NCBI GenBank assembly: GCA_016793465.1
Contig: JAEUJW010000029.1
Location: forward strand, 6,999 to 70,998
Origin: Myxococcales bacterium
Lineage (GTDB): Bacteria > Myxococcota > Polyangia > Nannocystales > Nannocystaceae
Length of the DNA stretch: 64,000 bases
Reading direction: 5' to 3'
Positions 1-7,672 of the stretch are shown one piece after another. The position numbers were made by a program, and so were the translations under genes. The notes beneath the pieces were generated by a model that saw nothing but the letters and a program-made list of their open reading frames with translations, had not been told where the DNA came from and ran no database searches. The number at the start of each line of letters is the position of its first letter. The stretch's first letter is position 1.

Positions 1-463
1 GCGCGTCGGCGGCGAGCCCGAGCGCGTAGCGGCCCGCGCCCTGGCCCTCCGCGCCGGTGGTCGGCCCGATCAGCGTGGCCGAGGCGACCCGCTCGGGCTC
101 GGCGCGGGCCATCGCCAGCGCGACCTGGCAGCCCATCGAGTGCCCGACCACGTGGACCCGCGCGTGGCCCTGCCCGGCCAGCACCGCCAGGTTCCACGCC
201 GCCAGCTCGGCGATGCCGAGCCCGTGCTTCGGCCCCGGCGTGCGCCCGTAGCCCGGCATGTCGAGGGCGATCGTCTCGCGCCCGCACGGGCGCTCCGCCG
301 TGCGCGCCAGCATCGGCGCCCACACCTCGCTCGAGCACGCCAGCCCGTGGATCAGCATGAGCGGCAGCCCGGCCGCGGGCGCGCCCGCGTGGCCGAGCCC
401 GCGAGCCACGACGTCGCCGACGATGATGCGGAGCTCCTGCAGGTCGAACATCGCCCCCAGCAT
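1..463 (-). CDS. alpha/beta hydrolase, C-terminal part outside window
   Basis: The reading frame enters from the left edge on the minus strand, so only the first 154 or so codons are present. It has the alpha/beta-hydrolase layout: an oxyanion-hole strand LMLIHGL (about residues 35-41), a DMPGYGR loop (about 68-74) and the nucleophile elbow GHSMG (about 107-111) with Ser as nucleophile. The acid and His of the triad lie outside the window. Two in-frame ATGs, at 463 and 451, are possible starts. Substrate cannot be told; esterase, lipase-like or haloperoxidase-like members all share this pattern. It is divergent from the MFS exporter at 571. Confidence 0.85.
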   Translation of the reverse strand, partial: MLGAMFDLQELRIIVGDVVARGLGHAGAPAAGLPLMLIHGLACSSEVWAPMLARTAERPCGRETIALDMPGYGRTPGPKHGLGIAELAAWNLAVLAGQGHARVHVVGHSMGCQVALAMARAEPERVASATLIGPTTGAEGQGAGRYALGLAADA

Positions 464-558
464 GGACCGGACACCCCGGTCCGCGCGGCCCGGACAGGCG
501 CCGAAGCGGCCGGCAATGTGTGCAGCCGACGGCGTCCGGGCGGGCGCGGGGGACGTGT

Positions 559-564
559 TAGCCT
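559..564 (+). promoter_or_regulatory. -10-like box TAGCCT, possible leaderless promoter
   Basis: TAGCCT ends 6 nt before the GTG start at 571. No Shine-Dalgarno sequence is present, so transcription may begin at or very near the start codon. The same arrangement recurs at many genes in this window. Confidence 0.4.
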
Positions 565-570
565 GCGCGT

Positions 571-1782
571 GTGGGTGCCCCGAACTCCGCCGCGCGGGCG
601 GACGCTGCCGCCGCGCCGCTGCCGGGCTTCGGCGTGCTCGAGCTGCTGCTCGGCGGGCTGGCCGCGCTCGGGCCGCTGTCGATCGACATGTACCTCCCGG
701 CCATGCCGCGCATCGCCGGCGACTTCGCGGTCGAGACCGCGGCGGTGCAGCTGTCGCTCGCCTCGTTCTTCGTCGGCTTCGCCGGCGCCCAGGTGATCGC
801 CGGCCCGTTGATCGACCGCCACGGCCGGCGCCGCCCGCTGGTCGTGGCGCTGATCGTCTACGTGTTCGCCTCGCTCGGCTGCGCCGCGGCCGCCAGCAAC
901 GCCGCGCTGATCGCCTGCCGCCTGCTGCAGGGCCTGGCCGGCTCGGTCGCGGTCGTGGTGCCCCGCGCGGTGATCCGCGACCTGCACACCGGGCCCGCCG
1001 CGGTGCACATGCTGTCGCGCCTCATGCTGATCATGGGCGTCGCCCCGATCGTCGCGCCGCTGCTCGGCAGCTGGGTGCTCGCCGGCCTCGGCTGGCGCGC
1101 CATCTTCGGCTTCCTCGCCGCGTTCGCCGTGCTCGTCGCGCTGGCCTGCGTGCGCCTCCTGCCCGAGACCGGGCGCCCGCACGACCCCAGCGTGACGCTC
1201 GGCGCCCAGCTGCGGGCCCTCGCGCGCGAGCCCGACTTCCGCACCTACACGCTCTGCGCCGGCTTCGCCTCGGCCGGCATGTTCGCCTACATCGCCGGCT
1301 CGTCGTTCGTGTTCATCGAGGTCCACGGCGTCGACCCCGAGGCCTACGGCTACATCTTCGGCGCCGGCGCGTTCGGCCTGATCGCCACCTCGCAGCTCAA
1401 CCGCGTGCTCGTCGGGCGCTTCACCGCCGCCCAGGTGCTGGCGACCGCCACCGCCCTGGCCGCGCTCGCCGGCCTCGCCGTGCTCGCCGTCGCCGTCACC
1501 GGCGCGGGCGGCGTGTGGGGCCTCGCCGCCGCCCTGTTCGCGTTCCTCTCGTCGCTCGGCATCGTCGTGCCCAACGCCACCGCCCTCGCCCTCGAGCAGC
1601 ACGGCCAGCGTGCCGGCCTGGCCTCCGCCGTGCTCGGCGCCTCGCAGTTCACGCTGTCCGCCTGCGCGGTCGGGGCCGTCAGCCTGCTCGACGACGGCCG
1701 CTCCGCCGCGCCGATGGCGACCGTGGTGGCCGCCGGCGCGTGCCTCTCGTGGCTGTGCTTCCGGCTGCGCCGCCGCGGCTGA
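571..1782 (+). CDS. MFS drug-resistance transporter, Bcr/CflA type
   Basis: A 403-residue inner-membrane protein with about twelve hydrophobic segments, normal for a proton-driven 12-TM major facilitator. The N-terminus has SIDMYLPAMP (about residues 37-46), characteristic of the Bcr/CflA efflux family, and the MFS motif A loop GPLIDRHGRRRPL follows at 78-90. A GRPHDP linker near the middle separates the two six-helix halves. Export of a small toxic compound is likely; the substrate is unknown. The start is GTG at 571, chosen because coding bias begins there and a -10-like box lies just upstream. It stands alone, with no regulator beside it. Confidence 0.9.
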   Translation: MGAPNSAARADAAAAPLPGFGVLELLLGGLAALGPLSIDMYLPAMPRIAGDFAVETAAVQLSLASFFVGFAGAQVIAGPLIDRHGRRRPLVVALIVYVFASLGCAAAASNAALIACRLLQGLAGSVAVVVPRAVIRDLHTGPAAVHMLSRLMLIMGVAPIVAPLLGSWVLAGLGWRAIFGFLAAFAVLVALACVRLLPETGRPHDPSVTLGAQLRALAREPDFRTYTLCAGFASAGMFAYIAGSSFVFIEVHGVDPEAYGYIFGAGAFGLIATSQLNRVLVGRFTAAQVLATATALAALAGLAVLAVAVTGAGGVWGLAAALFAFLSSLGIVVPNATALALEQHGQRAGLASAVLGASQFTLSACAVGAVSLLDDGRSAAPMATVVAAGACLSWLCFRLRRRG

Positions 1783-2247
1783 GCCGCCCCTCGGCGCGTG
1801 GTGCAGCTCCTTCGGGAACCACTCGCTCGACCTCGACGCCCTCGCTGTCGCTCGTGGGGTCCGCGCGGCGCGAGACCCGGTCGGCAACGTGTGCGGGGGA
1901 TCTCGCATATGTCCTCGCGTGAGCCCGCGTGACCCCGCGGTCCGCGGCCCCGCCGATCCGCCGCCCGCCGCGCGGACCCCACGCCGCGGGCCCGCGCGCC
2001 GCCCCCCGGCGCATTCCTGCCCGCCCGCGACGATCGGTGTTCGACCAGCGATCCACGGCGACATGCACCAGCCGGGCGCGCGCCCGACATCGGCCCGGCT
2101 CGCGCCTCGGCCTCCACCCGCGACGAGCGCGACGCGTACGACCCCGGCGCCGCATGTGGGCCCCGCCCGCGGCTCCGCCTGCACGGCCGCGGCGCCGGAG
2201 CGCCGCCCGGGCCTGGCTGGCGATCTGCCCCACCGATACCGTGATCG
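1783..2247. other. 465-bp intergenic stretch
   Basis: No gene is supported. Reading frames on both strands are Arg/Pro/Ala-rich translations typical of noncoding GC-rich DNA. The only recognisable element is a possible -10 box at the right end before the cytochrome gene. Confidence 0.6.
2237..2242 (+). promoter_or_regulatory. -10-like box TACCGT, possible leaderless promoter
   Basis: TACCGT lies 5 nt before the ATG at 2248 and no ribosome-binding site intervenes, consistent with a leaderless message. Confidence 0.35.
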
Positions 2248-5019
2248 ATGATGCAACGCTGGCCCCTCATCCCCACCCTCGCGATCGCGGCCGTCACCCT
2301 CGGCGGCCCATCCCTCGCTTATGCGGCCGACCCCGCCTTCACCGCCTTCGAGAGCGGCCAGGTCCGGCCGCTCGCGCTGGCGCCGGACGGCAAGCGACTG
2401 TTCGCCGTCAACACCCCCGACAACCGCCTCGAGGTCTACGACGTCGACAACCACGGCCTCGAGCACCGCTATTCCGTGCCCGTCGGCCTCGAGCCGGTCG
2501 CCGTGGCCGCGCGCGGCGACGACGAGGTGTGGGTCGTCAATCACCTGTCCGACAGCGTCAGCATCGTCGAGCTCGACGACGACGCCGGCCGGGTCACGCG
2601 CACCCTGCTGGTCGGCGACGAGCCCCGCGACATCGTGTTCGCCGGCAAGGGCAACAAGCCGCGGGCCTTCATCACCGCCGCCCACCGCGGCCAGAACGCC
2701 CCGTTCGACCCGCAGCTGACCACCCCCGGCGTCGGCCGGGCCGACGTGTGGGTCTTCGACGCCGCCAACCCCGGCGGCGGCCTCGGCGGCGCCCCCCTGA
2801 CGATCATCAACCTGTTCAGCGACACCCCGCGGGCCCTGGCCGCCAGCCCCGACGGCAAGAAGGTCTACGCCGCCGCGTTCAACTCCGGCAACCGCACCGC
2901 CATCGTCGCGCTCGGCCAGGTCCCCGACGGCGGCGAGGCGGCCGGCGGCGTGCCCCTGCCGAACGTCAACCACGTCGGCGCCCCCGAGCCCGACATGAGC
3001 CTCATCGTCCGCTGGAACGGCGCCCACTGGGTCGACGAGACCGGCCGCCAGTGGGACGACCACATCAAGTTCAGCCTGCCCGACAAGGACGTGTTCGTCA
3101 TCAACGCCCAGGCCAACACGCCGCAGCTGTTCGGCGGCCCCGCCGGCTACTTTAAAACCGTCGGCACCACCCTGTTCAACATGGTCGTGCACCCCAAGAA
3201 CGGCAAGGTGTTCGTCAGCAACACCGAGGCGCGCAACCACGTGCGCTTCGAGGGCCTCGGCGAGTTCGCCGAGACGACCGTGCGCGGCGCCGCCGTCGAC
3301 AGCCGCATCACCGTGCTCGGCAACGGCGGCGTGCACCCGCGCCAGCTCAACAAGCACATCGACCGCGACAGCTGCTGCGCCCCGATCCCCAACCCGGAGG
3401 GCGCGCTCAGCGTGTCGCAGCCGACCGGCATGGCGATCTCGAAGGACGGCGACGACCTCTACGTCGCCGCCCTCGGCAACGACAAGGTCGTGATCTACTC
3501 GACCGACGAGCTCGAGGACGACGACCACTGGCCCGACGAGGTCGACCAGATCGCCGTCAGCGGCGGCGGCCCGACCGGCCTCGTGCTCGACGAGAAGCGC
3601 GATCGCCTGTACGTGCTGACCCGCTTCGACAACGGCATCTCGATCATCGACACCGACTGCCGCGAGGAGGTCGACCACCTCACCATGCACAACCCCGAGC
3701 CGCCCGGCCTGGTCGCCGGCCGCCGCTTCCTCTACGACGCCGCCCTCACCTCGAGCCACGGCGACCAGTCGTGCGCCAGCTGCCACGTGTTCGGCGACAA
3801 GGACGAGCTCTCGTGGGACCTCGGCGACCCCGACGGCGACGTCGTCGACCCGCCGGGCAACATCCGCGCGGTGTTCGGGGTCGGCCAGACCTCGTTCCAC
3901 CCGATGAAGGGCCCGATGACGACCCAGAGCCTGCGCGGCCTCGACAACCACGGCCCCATGCACTGGCGCGGCGACCGCAACGGCGAGGGCCAGGGCGCCA
4001 ACGTCCAGCCGAACGGCGGCGCCTTCAGCGAGGTCGCCGCCTTCAAGGCCTTCAACGTCGCCTTCGAGGGCCTGCTCGGCCGCGACGCGCCGCTGACCGC
4101 CGCCGAGATGCAGGCGTTCACCGACTTCCAGCTGCAGGTGATGTACCCGCCGAACCCGATCCGCAGGCTCGACAACACCCTGACCGCGCGCCAGCAGGCC
4201 GGCGCCGACTTTTTTAATAACAACCTGTCGTTCGCGCTCGGCGAGCTGTTCCGCTGCGTCGACTGCCACGCCACCGACCGCACCGCCAACGACGTGCCCG
4301 GGGTGGCCCACCCGGGGTTCTTCGGCAGCGACGGCCGCGTGGTCACCGGCGAGTTCTCGCAGACGTTCAAGATCCCCCACCTGCGCAACCTCTACACCAA
4401 GGTCGGCACGTTCGGCTTCGGCGACGACGACTTCTTCTTCAACACGCCCGGCCTGCCCCACTACGACCCGTCGTTCCAGGGCGAGCAGATCCGTTCGTTC
4501 GGCTTCACCCACGACGGCTCGAAGGACACGCCGATGCGGTTCTTCAACGCCTTCGTGGCCACCCCCGACACGCCGAACGGGTTCACCACCTTCGACCAGC
4601 AGAAGCAGGTCGCCGAGTTCGTGTACGCGTTCGACAGCAACCTGCGGCCGATCGTCGGCCAGCAGGTCACGCTCACCGCCAGCAACGGCGCCCAGGTCGG
4701 CCCGCGCATCGACCTCATGCGCCAGCGCGACGACGCCGGCGAGTGCGAGCTGATCGCCAAGCTCGAGGTCTCCGACGTCGAGATCGGCTACTACCGCCTC
4801 GCCGACGGCACCTACACGCCGAGCCACACGCTCATGCCGAACCGCACCGAGGCCCAGCTGCGCCAGCTGGCCACCCAGTACGGCCACCCGGTGACCTACA
4901 CCTGCGTGCCCCCGGGCTCGGGCTACCGCCTCGGCGTCGACCGCGACGGCGACGGCCACCGCGACGGCAACGAGGTCGCCGCCTGCAGCGACCCCGCCGA
5001 CCCCGACGACACGCCCTGA
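2248..5019 (+). CDS. secreted beta-propeller / di-haem cytochrome c (peroxidase-like) protein
   Basis: A 923-residue exported protein with a signal peptide ending near AYA at about residue 26. Residues roughly 30-480 form a YVTN-type beta-propeller (repeats such as SPDGKKVYAA, SKDGDDLYVA). Two CXXCH haem-binding motifs follow, CASCH at 509-513 and CVDCH at 670-674, in the arrangement of MauG/di-haem cytochrome c peroxidase relatives. The C-terminus carries a calcium-binding, thrombospondin-3-like DRDGDGHRDG stretch. A periplasmic or surface redox enzyme is likely; whether it reduces peroxide or oxidises a protein or metal is unknown. The propeller would be a docking or sensing module. Local AT-rich codons (TTTAAA near 3151, TTTTTTAATAAC near 4210) stand out. 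Confidence 0.85.
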   Translation: MMQRWPLIPTLAIAAVTLGGPSLAYAADPAFTAFESGQVRPLALAPDGKRLFAVNTPDNRLEVYDVDNHGLEHRYSVPVGLEPVAVAARGDDEVWVVNHLSDSVSIVELDDDAGRVTRTLLVGDEPRDIVFAGKGNKPRAFITAAHRGQNAPFDPQLTTPGVGRADVWVFDAANPGGGLGGAPLTIINLFSDTPRALAASPDGKKVYAAAFNSGNRTAIVALGQVPDGGEAAGGVPLPNVNHVGAPEPDMSLIVRWNGAHWVDETGRQWDDHIKFSLPDKDVFVINAQANTPQLFGGPAGYFKTVGTTLFNMVVHPKNGKVFVSNTEARNHVRFEGLGEFAETTVRGAAVDSRITVLGNGGVHPRQLNKHIDRDSCCAPIPNPEGALSVSQPTGMAISKDGDDLYVAALGNDKVVIYSTDELEDDDHWPDEVDQIAVSGGGPTGLVLDEKRDRLYVLTRFDNGISIIDTDCREEVDHLTMHNPEPPGLVAGRRFLYDAALTSSHGDQSCASCHVFGDKDELSWDLGDPDGDVVDPPGNIRAVFGVGQTSFHPMKGPMTTQSLRGLDNHGPMHWRGDRNGEGQGANVQPNGGAFSEVAAFKAFNVAFEGLLGRDAPLTAAEMQAFTDFQLQVMYPPNPIRRLDNTLTARQQAGADFFNNNLSFALGELFRCVDCHATDRTANDVPGVAHPGFFGSDGRVVTGEFSQTFKIPHLRNLYTKVGTFGFGDDDFFFNTPGLPHYDPSFQGEQIRSFGFTHDGSKDTPMRFFNAFVATPDTPNGFTTFDQQKQVAEFVYAFDSNLRPIVGQQVTLTASNGAQVGPRIDLMRQRDDAGECELIAKLEVSDVEIGYYRLADGTYTPSHTLMPNRTEAQLRQLATQYGHPVTYTCVPPGSGYRLGVDRDGDGHRDGNEVAACSDPADPDDTP

Positions 5020-5030
5020 GGCGCACGCGC

Positions 5031-5057
5031 GGAGCGGGCCGCCCGGCGGCCCGCTCC
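5031..5057. terminator. bidirectional hairpin between convergent genes
   Basis: A perfect 11-bp stem (GGAGCGGGCCG / CGGCCCGCTCC) with a 5-nt loop sits between the stop codons of two convergent genes. There is no T-run, so it may work as a Rho-assisted or bidirectional terminator. Confidence 0.55.
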
Positions 5058-5058
5058 G

Positions 5059-5943
5059 TCACACCGCGACGATCCGCCGCCGGCGCAGCGCCAGCGCGTG
5101 ATCGAGGCCCGCCTGCAGCGTGCTCAGGGTCGTCAGCCCGGTCAGGTCGACCCCGAGCTCGACCACGGTCTGGGCCACGCTCGGCGACAGCCCGACGACG
5201 ATCAGCCGCGCCCCCAGCAGGCGCACCGCCGCCGCCGTGCGAAAGACGTGGTGCGCCGCCTCGGCGTCGAACACCGGCACCCCCGAGACGTCGAGGATCA
5301 CCACCCGCGCCCGCGCCTCGCCGACCCGCGCCAGCAGCCTCTCGGTCATCGACTGGGCCCGCTCGCCGTCGAACAGGCCGACCAGCGGCACCACCAGGAT
5401 GCCGTCGTGGATCGGCGCGATCGGGGTCGAGGCGCTGCGGATCAGGTCGAGCAGCCGCGTCTTCTCGGCGTAGGCCGCCGTCAGCTCCGACAGCTGGTGC
5501 TCGAGCTGCCGCACCTCGGCCTGCGCCGCCTGCTCGTGGTACTCGCGCTCGCGCGCGGCCAGCAGGCGCTGGCCGACCAGCAGCGCCAGCTGGAACATCC
5601 ACTCGTCGAGCCGCGCCCGCTCGTCGTCGGCGAGGGCCACGCCCTGCAGCGCCGCCGCGGTCGCCTGCCGCGTGGTCGTCGCCAGCAGCTTGAGGTCGGC
5701 GAAGGTCACGCCCCGGGCCGCCGGATCCTCGAGCAGGCCCGACAGCGCCTCGCGCACCCCCGAGCCGCCGGCGGCGGCGAGGTCCCGCCGCAGCCCGTCG
5801 ATCAGCCGCGCGGCGTGCGGGCGCACCGCCGCCTCGCCGAGCGCGCGGTACAGGCTGCCCGCGCGCCCGCACAGGCGACGCACGAGCTCGTCGACCAGCG
5901 CGGTCGGGTCGGCGGCCAGCCACGCCGCGAACGCGCCGCTCAC
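5059..5943 (-). CDS. STAS-domain protein, RsbR-like
   Basis: A 294-residue cytoplasmic protein. The N-terminal 140 residues are all-helical; a heptad-like stretch rich in Glu/Gln/Ala (about 140-185) looks like a coiled coil; the last 110 residues form a STAS domain with the ILDVSGVPVFDAEAAHH motif seen in RsbR/SpoIIAA-type antagonists. In place of the phosphorylatable Ser is the GVPVFD region, so regulation by phosphorylation is uncertain. The start is GTG at 5943, whose bases overlap the TGA of the upstream V4R-like gene, so the two are translationally coupled. The pair probably forms a sensory module in a stressosome-like pathway (inference). Confidence 0.75.
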   Translation of the reverse strand: MSGAFAAWLAADPTALVDELVRRLCGRAGSLYRALGEAAVRPHAARLIDGLRRDLAAAGGSGVREALSGLLEDPAARGVTFADLKLLATTTRQATAAALQGVALADDERARLDEWMFQLALLVGQRLLAAREREYHEQAAQAEVRQLEHQLSELTAAYAEKTRLLDLIRSASTPIAPIHDGILVVPLVGLFDGERAQSMTERLLARVGEARARVVILDVSGVPVFDAEAAHHVFRTAAAVRLLGARLIVVGLSPSVAQTVVELGVDLTGLTTLSTLQAGLDHALALRRRRIVAV

Positions 5944-6464
5944 CAGCTCACCCGGTAGACGCACGACCGTCCGCCGTGATCCATGCAGCCCTCGACGCCG
6001 TGCTCGACCAGCGCGCGCCCGCCGAAGCGCGCGCAGCAGCCCTCGATGATGCCGACGTTGAGGCCGCACGGGCCCCACGTGTCCCACTCGAGCACCGCGT
6101 TGTAGTCGTCCTCGAACTCGCAGGTGATGTGCCCGGTGTCGGGGCCGCGGGCGTTGAGCTTGTAGGCGACGTCGAGGCTCAGCAGCACGCCCTTCACGTC
6201 GACGATGCCGGGCGGGAACGGGGCCGTCTCGATCATGCGGCGCCCGACCGAGATGAGCGCGTTGCGCCCGATCTGCGCGCCGATCGCGTAGTAGATGGGG
6301 ATCGCCCAGGCGGCGTCGTACCAGCGGTCGGGGTCGATGCGCTCGACCCCGAAGTCGCGCAGGATCTTCTGCACCAGCGGCTGCGAGTGGCCGAGCGCCA
6401 GCAAGAAGGAGTTGAGGGCCGCGCCGTTGTACTGACCGCCGAGCTCCGAACTGGGCATGTTCAT
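5940..6464 (-). CDS. V4R-like small-molecule sensor domain protein
   Basis: A 174-residue soluble protein ending in the pattern CGLNVGIIEGCC...GVEGCMDHGGRSCVYRVSW. Closely spaced Cys, a Gly-rich turn and a terminal Cys-x-aromatic strand are what V4R / haem-NO-binding-like ligand domains show at their C-terminus. The name is a fold-level suggestion only; ligand and cofactor are unknown. The ATG at 6464 is chosen because a GGAGG-like sequence lies 7-8 nt upstream. Its stop overlaps the start of the STAS gene, so it probably signals to that protein. Confidence 0.55.
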   Translation of the reverse strand: MNMPSSELGGQYNGAALNSFLLALGHSQPLVQKILRDFGVERIDPDRWYDAAWAIPIYYAIGAQIGRNALISVGRRMIETAPFPPGIVDVKGVLLSLDVAYKLNARGPDTGHITCEFEDDYNAVLEWDTWGPCGLNVGIIEGCCARFGGRALVEHGVEGCMDHGGRSCVYRVSW

Positions 6465-6634
6465 CGCGACATCCTCCGAGTCGTAAGCAGCGACGGTCGA
6501 CCGACAGCCACCCACGACGATGGTAGGCGGGCCGCTCGCGGCTTGTCCAGCGAGCCGCCTCGCCGACCACGCGGGTGAGGCAGGGTGCGACCCCGCGTCC
6601 TCGCGCCCTGCGTCGCCCGCCGCTGGCGGCGGCC

Positions 6635-7048
6635 TCACGCCGCCCGCCGGCGCCGCGAGACGATCAGGGCCAGGAGCCCGGCGATCAGGCACACGCTGTA
6701 CTCGACGCCGTTCGTCCCCGACCCGACCACGAACCACCCGTGCTGCGCGTGGACCAGCGCGACGCCGGCCGCCAGCTGCAGCGCGAACAGGGCCGCGATC
6801 GGGGTGACCCACCGCCCGAGCGCCAGGGCGAGCCCGCCGACGATCTCGAAGGCCGTGATCCCCCCCGCGAGCACCACCCCGAGCGGGAACCCCTGGGCCG
6901 CGAGGAACTCGCCGAACGGCGCGACCCCGCCGTGGGCGAGGCGGGCGACCCCGTGCGCCGCGAGCAGGCCGGCCAGCACCACGCGCAGCAGTGCGAGCCC
7001 GGGGTCGGAGGGGCGCGGCGGGGCGGGCGGACCGGAGGCGGGGCTCAC
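6635..7048 (-). CDS. DoxX-like four-helix membrane protein
   Basis: A 137-residue integral membrane protein with four hydrophobic helices and the DoxX pattern: ALLRVVLAGLLAAHGVARL at the N-terminus, GGITAFEIVGGLALALG in the second helix, and a short basic tail. Members include the DoxX subunit of thiosulfate:quinone oxidoreductase and many small redox-related proteins, but no catalytic partner is adjacent. The GTG at 7048 is chosen because a near-perfect -10 box (TACAAT) lies 7 nt upstream. Precise function unknown. Confidence 0.75.
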   Translation of the reverse strand: MSPASGPPAPPRPSDPGLALLRVVLAGLLAAHGVARLAHGGVAPFGEFLAAQGFPLGVVLAGGITAFEIVGGLALALGRWVTPIAALFALQLAAGVALVHAQHGWFVVGSGTNGVEYSVCLIAGLLALIVSRRRRAA

Positions 7049-7055
7049 CCGCGCG

Positions 7056-7061
7056 ATTGTA
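7056..7061 (-). promoter_or_regulatory. -10 box TACAAT, leaderless promoter candidate
   Basis: Read on the minus strand, TACAAT is followed by 7 nt and the GTG start at 7048. It is the best match to the sigma-70 -10 consensus among the start-proximal boxes here. Confidence 0.5.
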
Positions 7062-7318
7062 GGCCCGATCACGAGGTCCGCACATTCACGGCCGCGGCCG
7101 TGCACGCCCGCCGCCCGACAAGCACGATCCATGCCCGAATCGCCGACAGGACCGTGCGTGCCCCGCGAACGCACACGCAATGTTTGCAAGGAGCGCCGAG
7201 CGGGCCCTCCGGGGCCCTGGACGCGCATATGCGCCGTCGCGACCCGGCCGCGAATGACGTGATCGCAGATATCGGGTCGCATAAACACATCTTCATGAAC
7301 GATAAGGCGGATTGTCTG
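7062..7318. other. intergenic region upstream of the aminomutase operon
   Basis: About 257 bp with no supported gene. Base composition shifts towards A+T after about 7255, running into the promoter of the operon that begins at 7673. Together with the leader (7349-7672) this is the longest gene-free stretch of the window. Confidence 0.5.
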
Positions 7319-7348
7319 TTGACAAAAGGTCGCGGGTCTAATTAGACT
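7319..7348 (+). promoter_or_regulatory. sigma-70-like promoter of the aminomutase operon
   Basis: A perfect -35 hexamer TTGACA (7319-7324) is separated by 18 bp from TAGACT (7343-7348). It lies in one of the few A+T-rich patches of the window and points at the operon starting at 7673. Initiation would be expected near 7355, giving a leader of about 320 nt. Confidence 0.6.
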
Positions 7349-7357
7349 GACCGCGGG

Positions 7358-7378
7358 TGTGACGAATTGTTCGTCACA
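7358..7378. promoter_or_regulatory. perfect palindrome at the predicted transcription start (operator or hairpin)
   Basis: TGTGACGAA and TTCGTCACA are perfect 9-nt arms around a 3-nt centre. The palindrome starts just after the -10 box, so a bound repressor would block initiation; as RNA it would form a stable 5' stem-loop. A LacI-, TetR- or MarR-type operator is possible; no regulator gene is adjacent. Confidence 0.5.
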
Positions 7379-7523
7379 GGCATCTGGAATGGTCGGGCCG
7401 CCATTCTGCGATTCGTCGCATACGAACGCGGAGGCAGGCAGACCGCCGATTTTCAGGGCCGCGAGCGATCGTAGCAGCATTCGAGATTGTCGATCACCGA
7501 CGCGTTCTCAGGGGTGATTCGCC

Positions 7524-7541
7524 ATGTTCTTCTTCTCATAA
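7524..7541 (+). other. possible leader peptide MFFFS in the 5' leader
   Basis: ATG, three consecutive TTC Phe codons, TCA, TAA. It follows a stem (ATCACC 7493-7498 pairing with GGTGAT 7513-7518) that could hide its ribosome-binding site, and precedes complementary CCGGCC (7545-7550) and GGCCGG (7580-7585). This resembles an attenuator controlled by charged Phe-tRNA, but the reading frame is very short and may be chance. Confidence 0.25.
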
Positions 7542-7672
7542 GCGCCGGCCGAATGGCCGTATCTGCCGATTCATAGCGGGGCCGGTCCGCGCCTTTGCGG
7601 CCGACCCTCGCCATCGTCTGCTCAGAGCAGCGTCACGCCGCATTGCGTGGGCTGCAAGAAGGAGGTCTCGAG

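Noticed and set aside
352..4959. Very long open minus-strand frame antisense to the MFS and cytochrome genes
   Set aside because: Composition is repetitive Arg/Ala/Val/Gly/Asp, an antisense shadow of GC-rich codons; the plus-strand genes have clear domains and motifs.
7358..7378. CRP/FNR binding site (TGTGA...TCACA)
   Set aside because: The half-sites are separated by 11 nt rather than the 6 nt of CRP sites, so it is treated as a generic palindrome.
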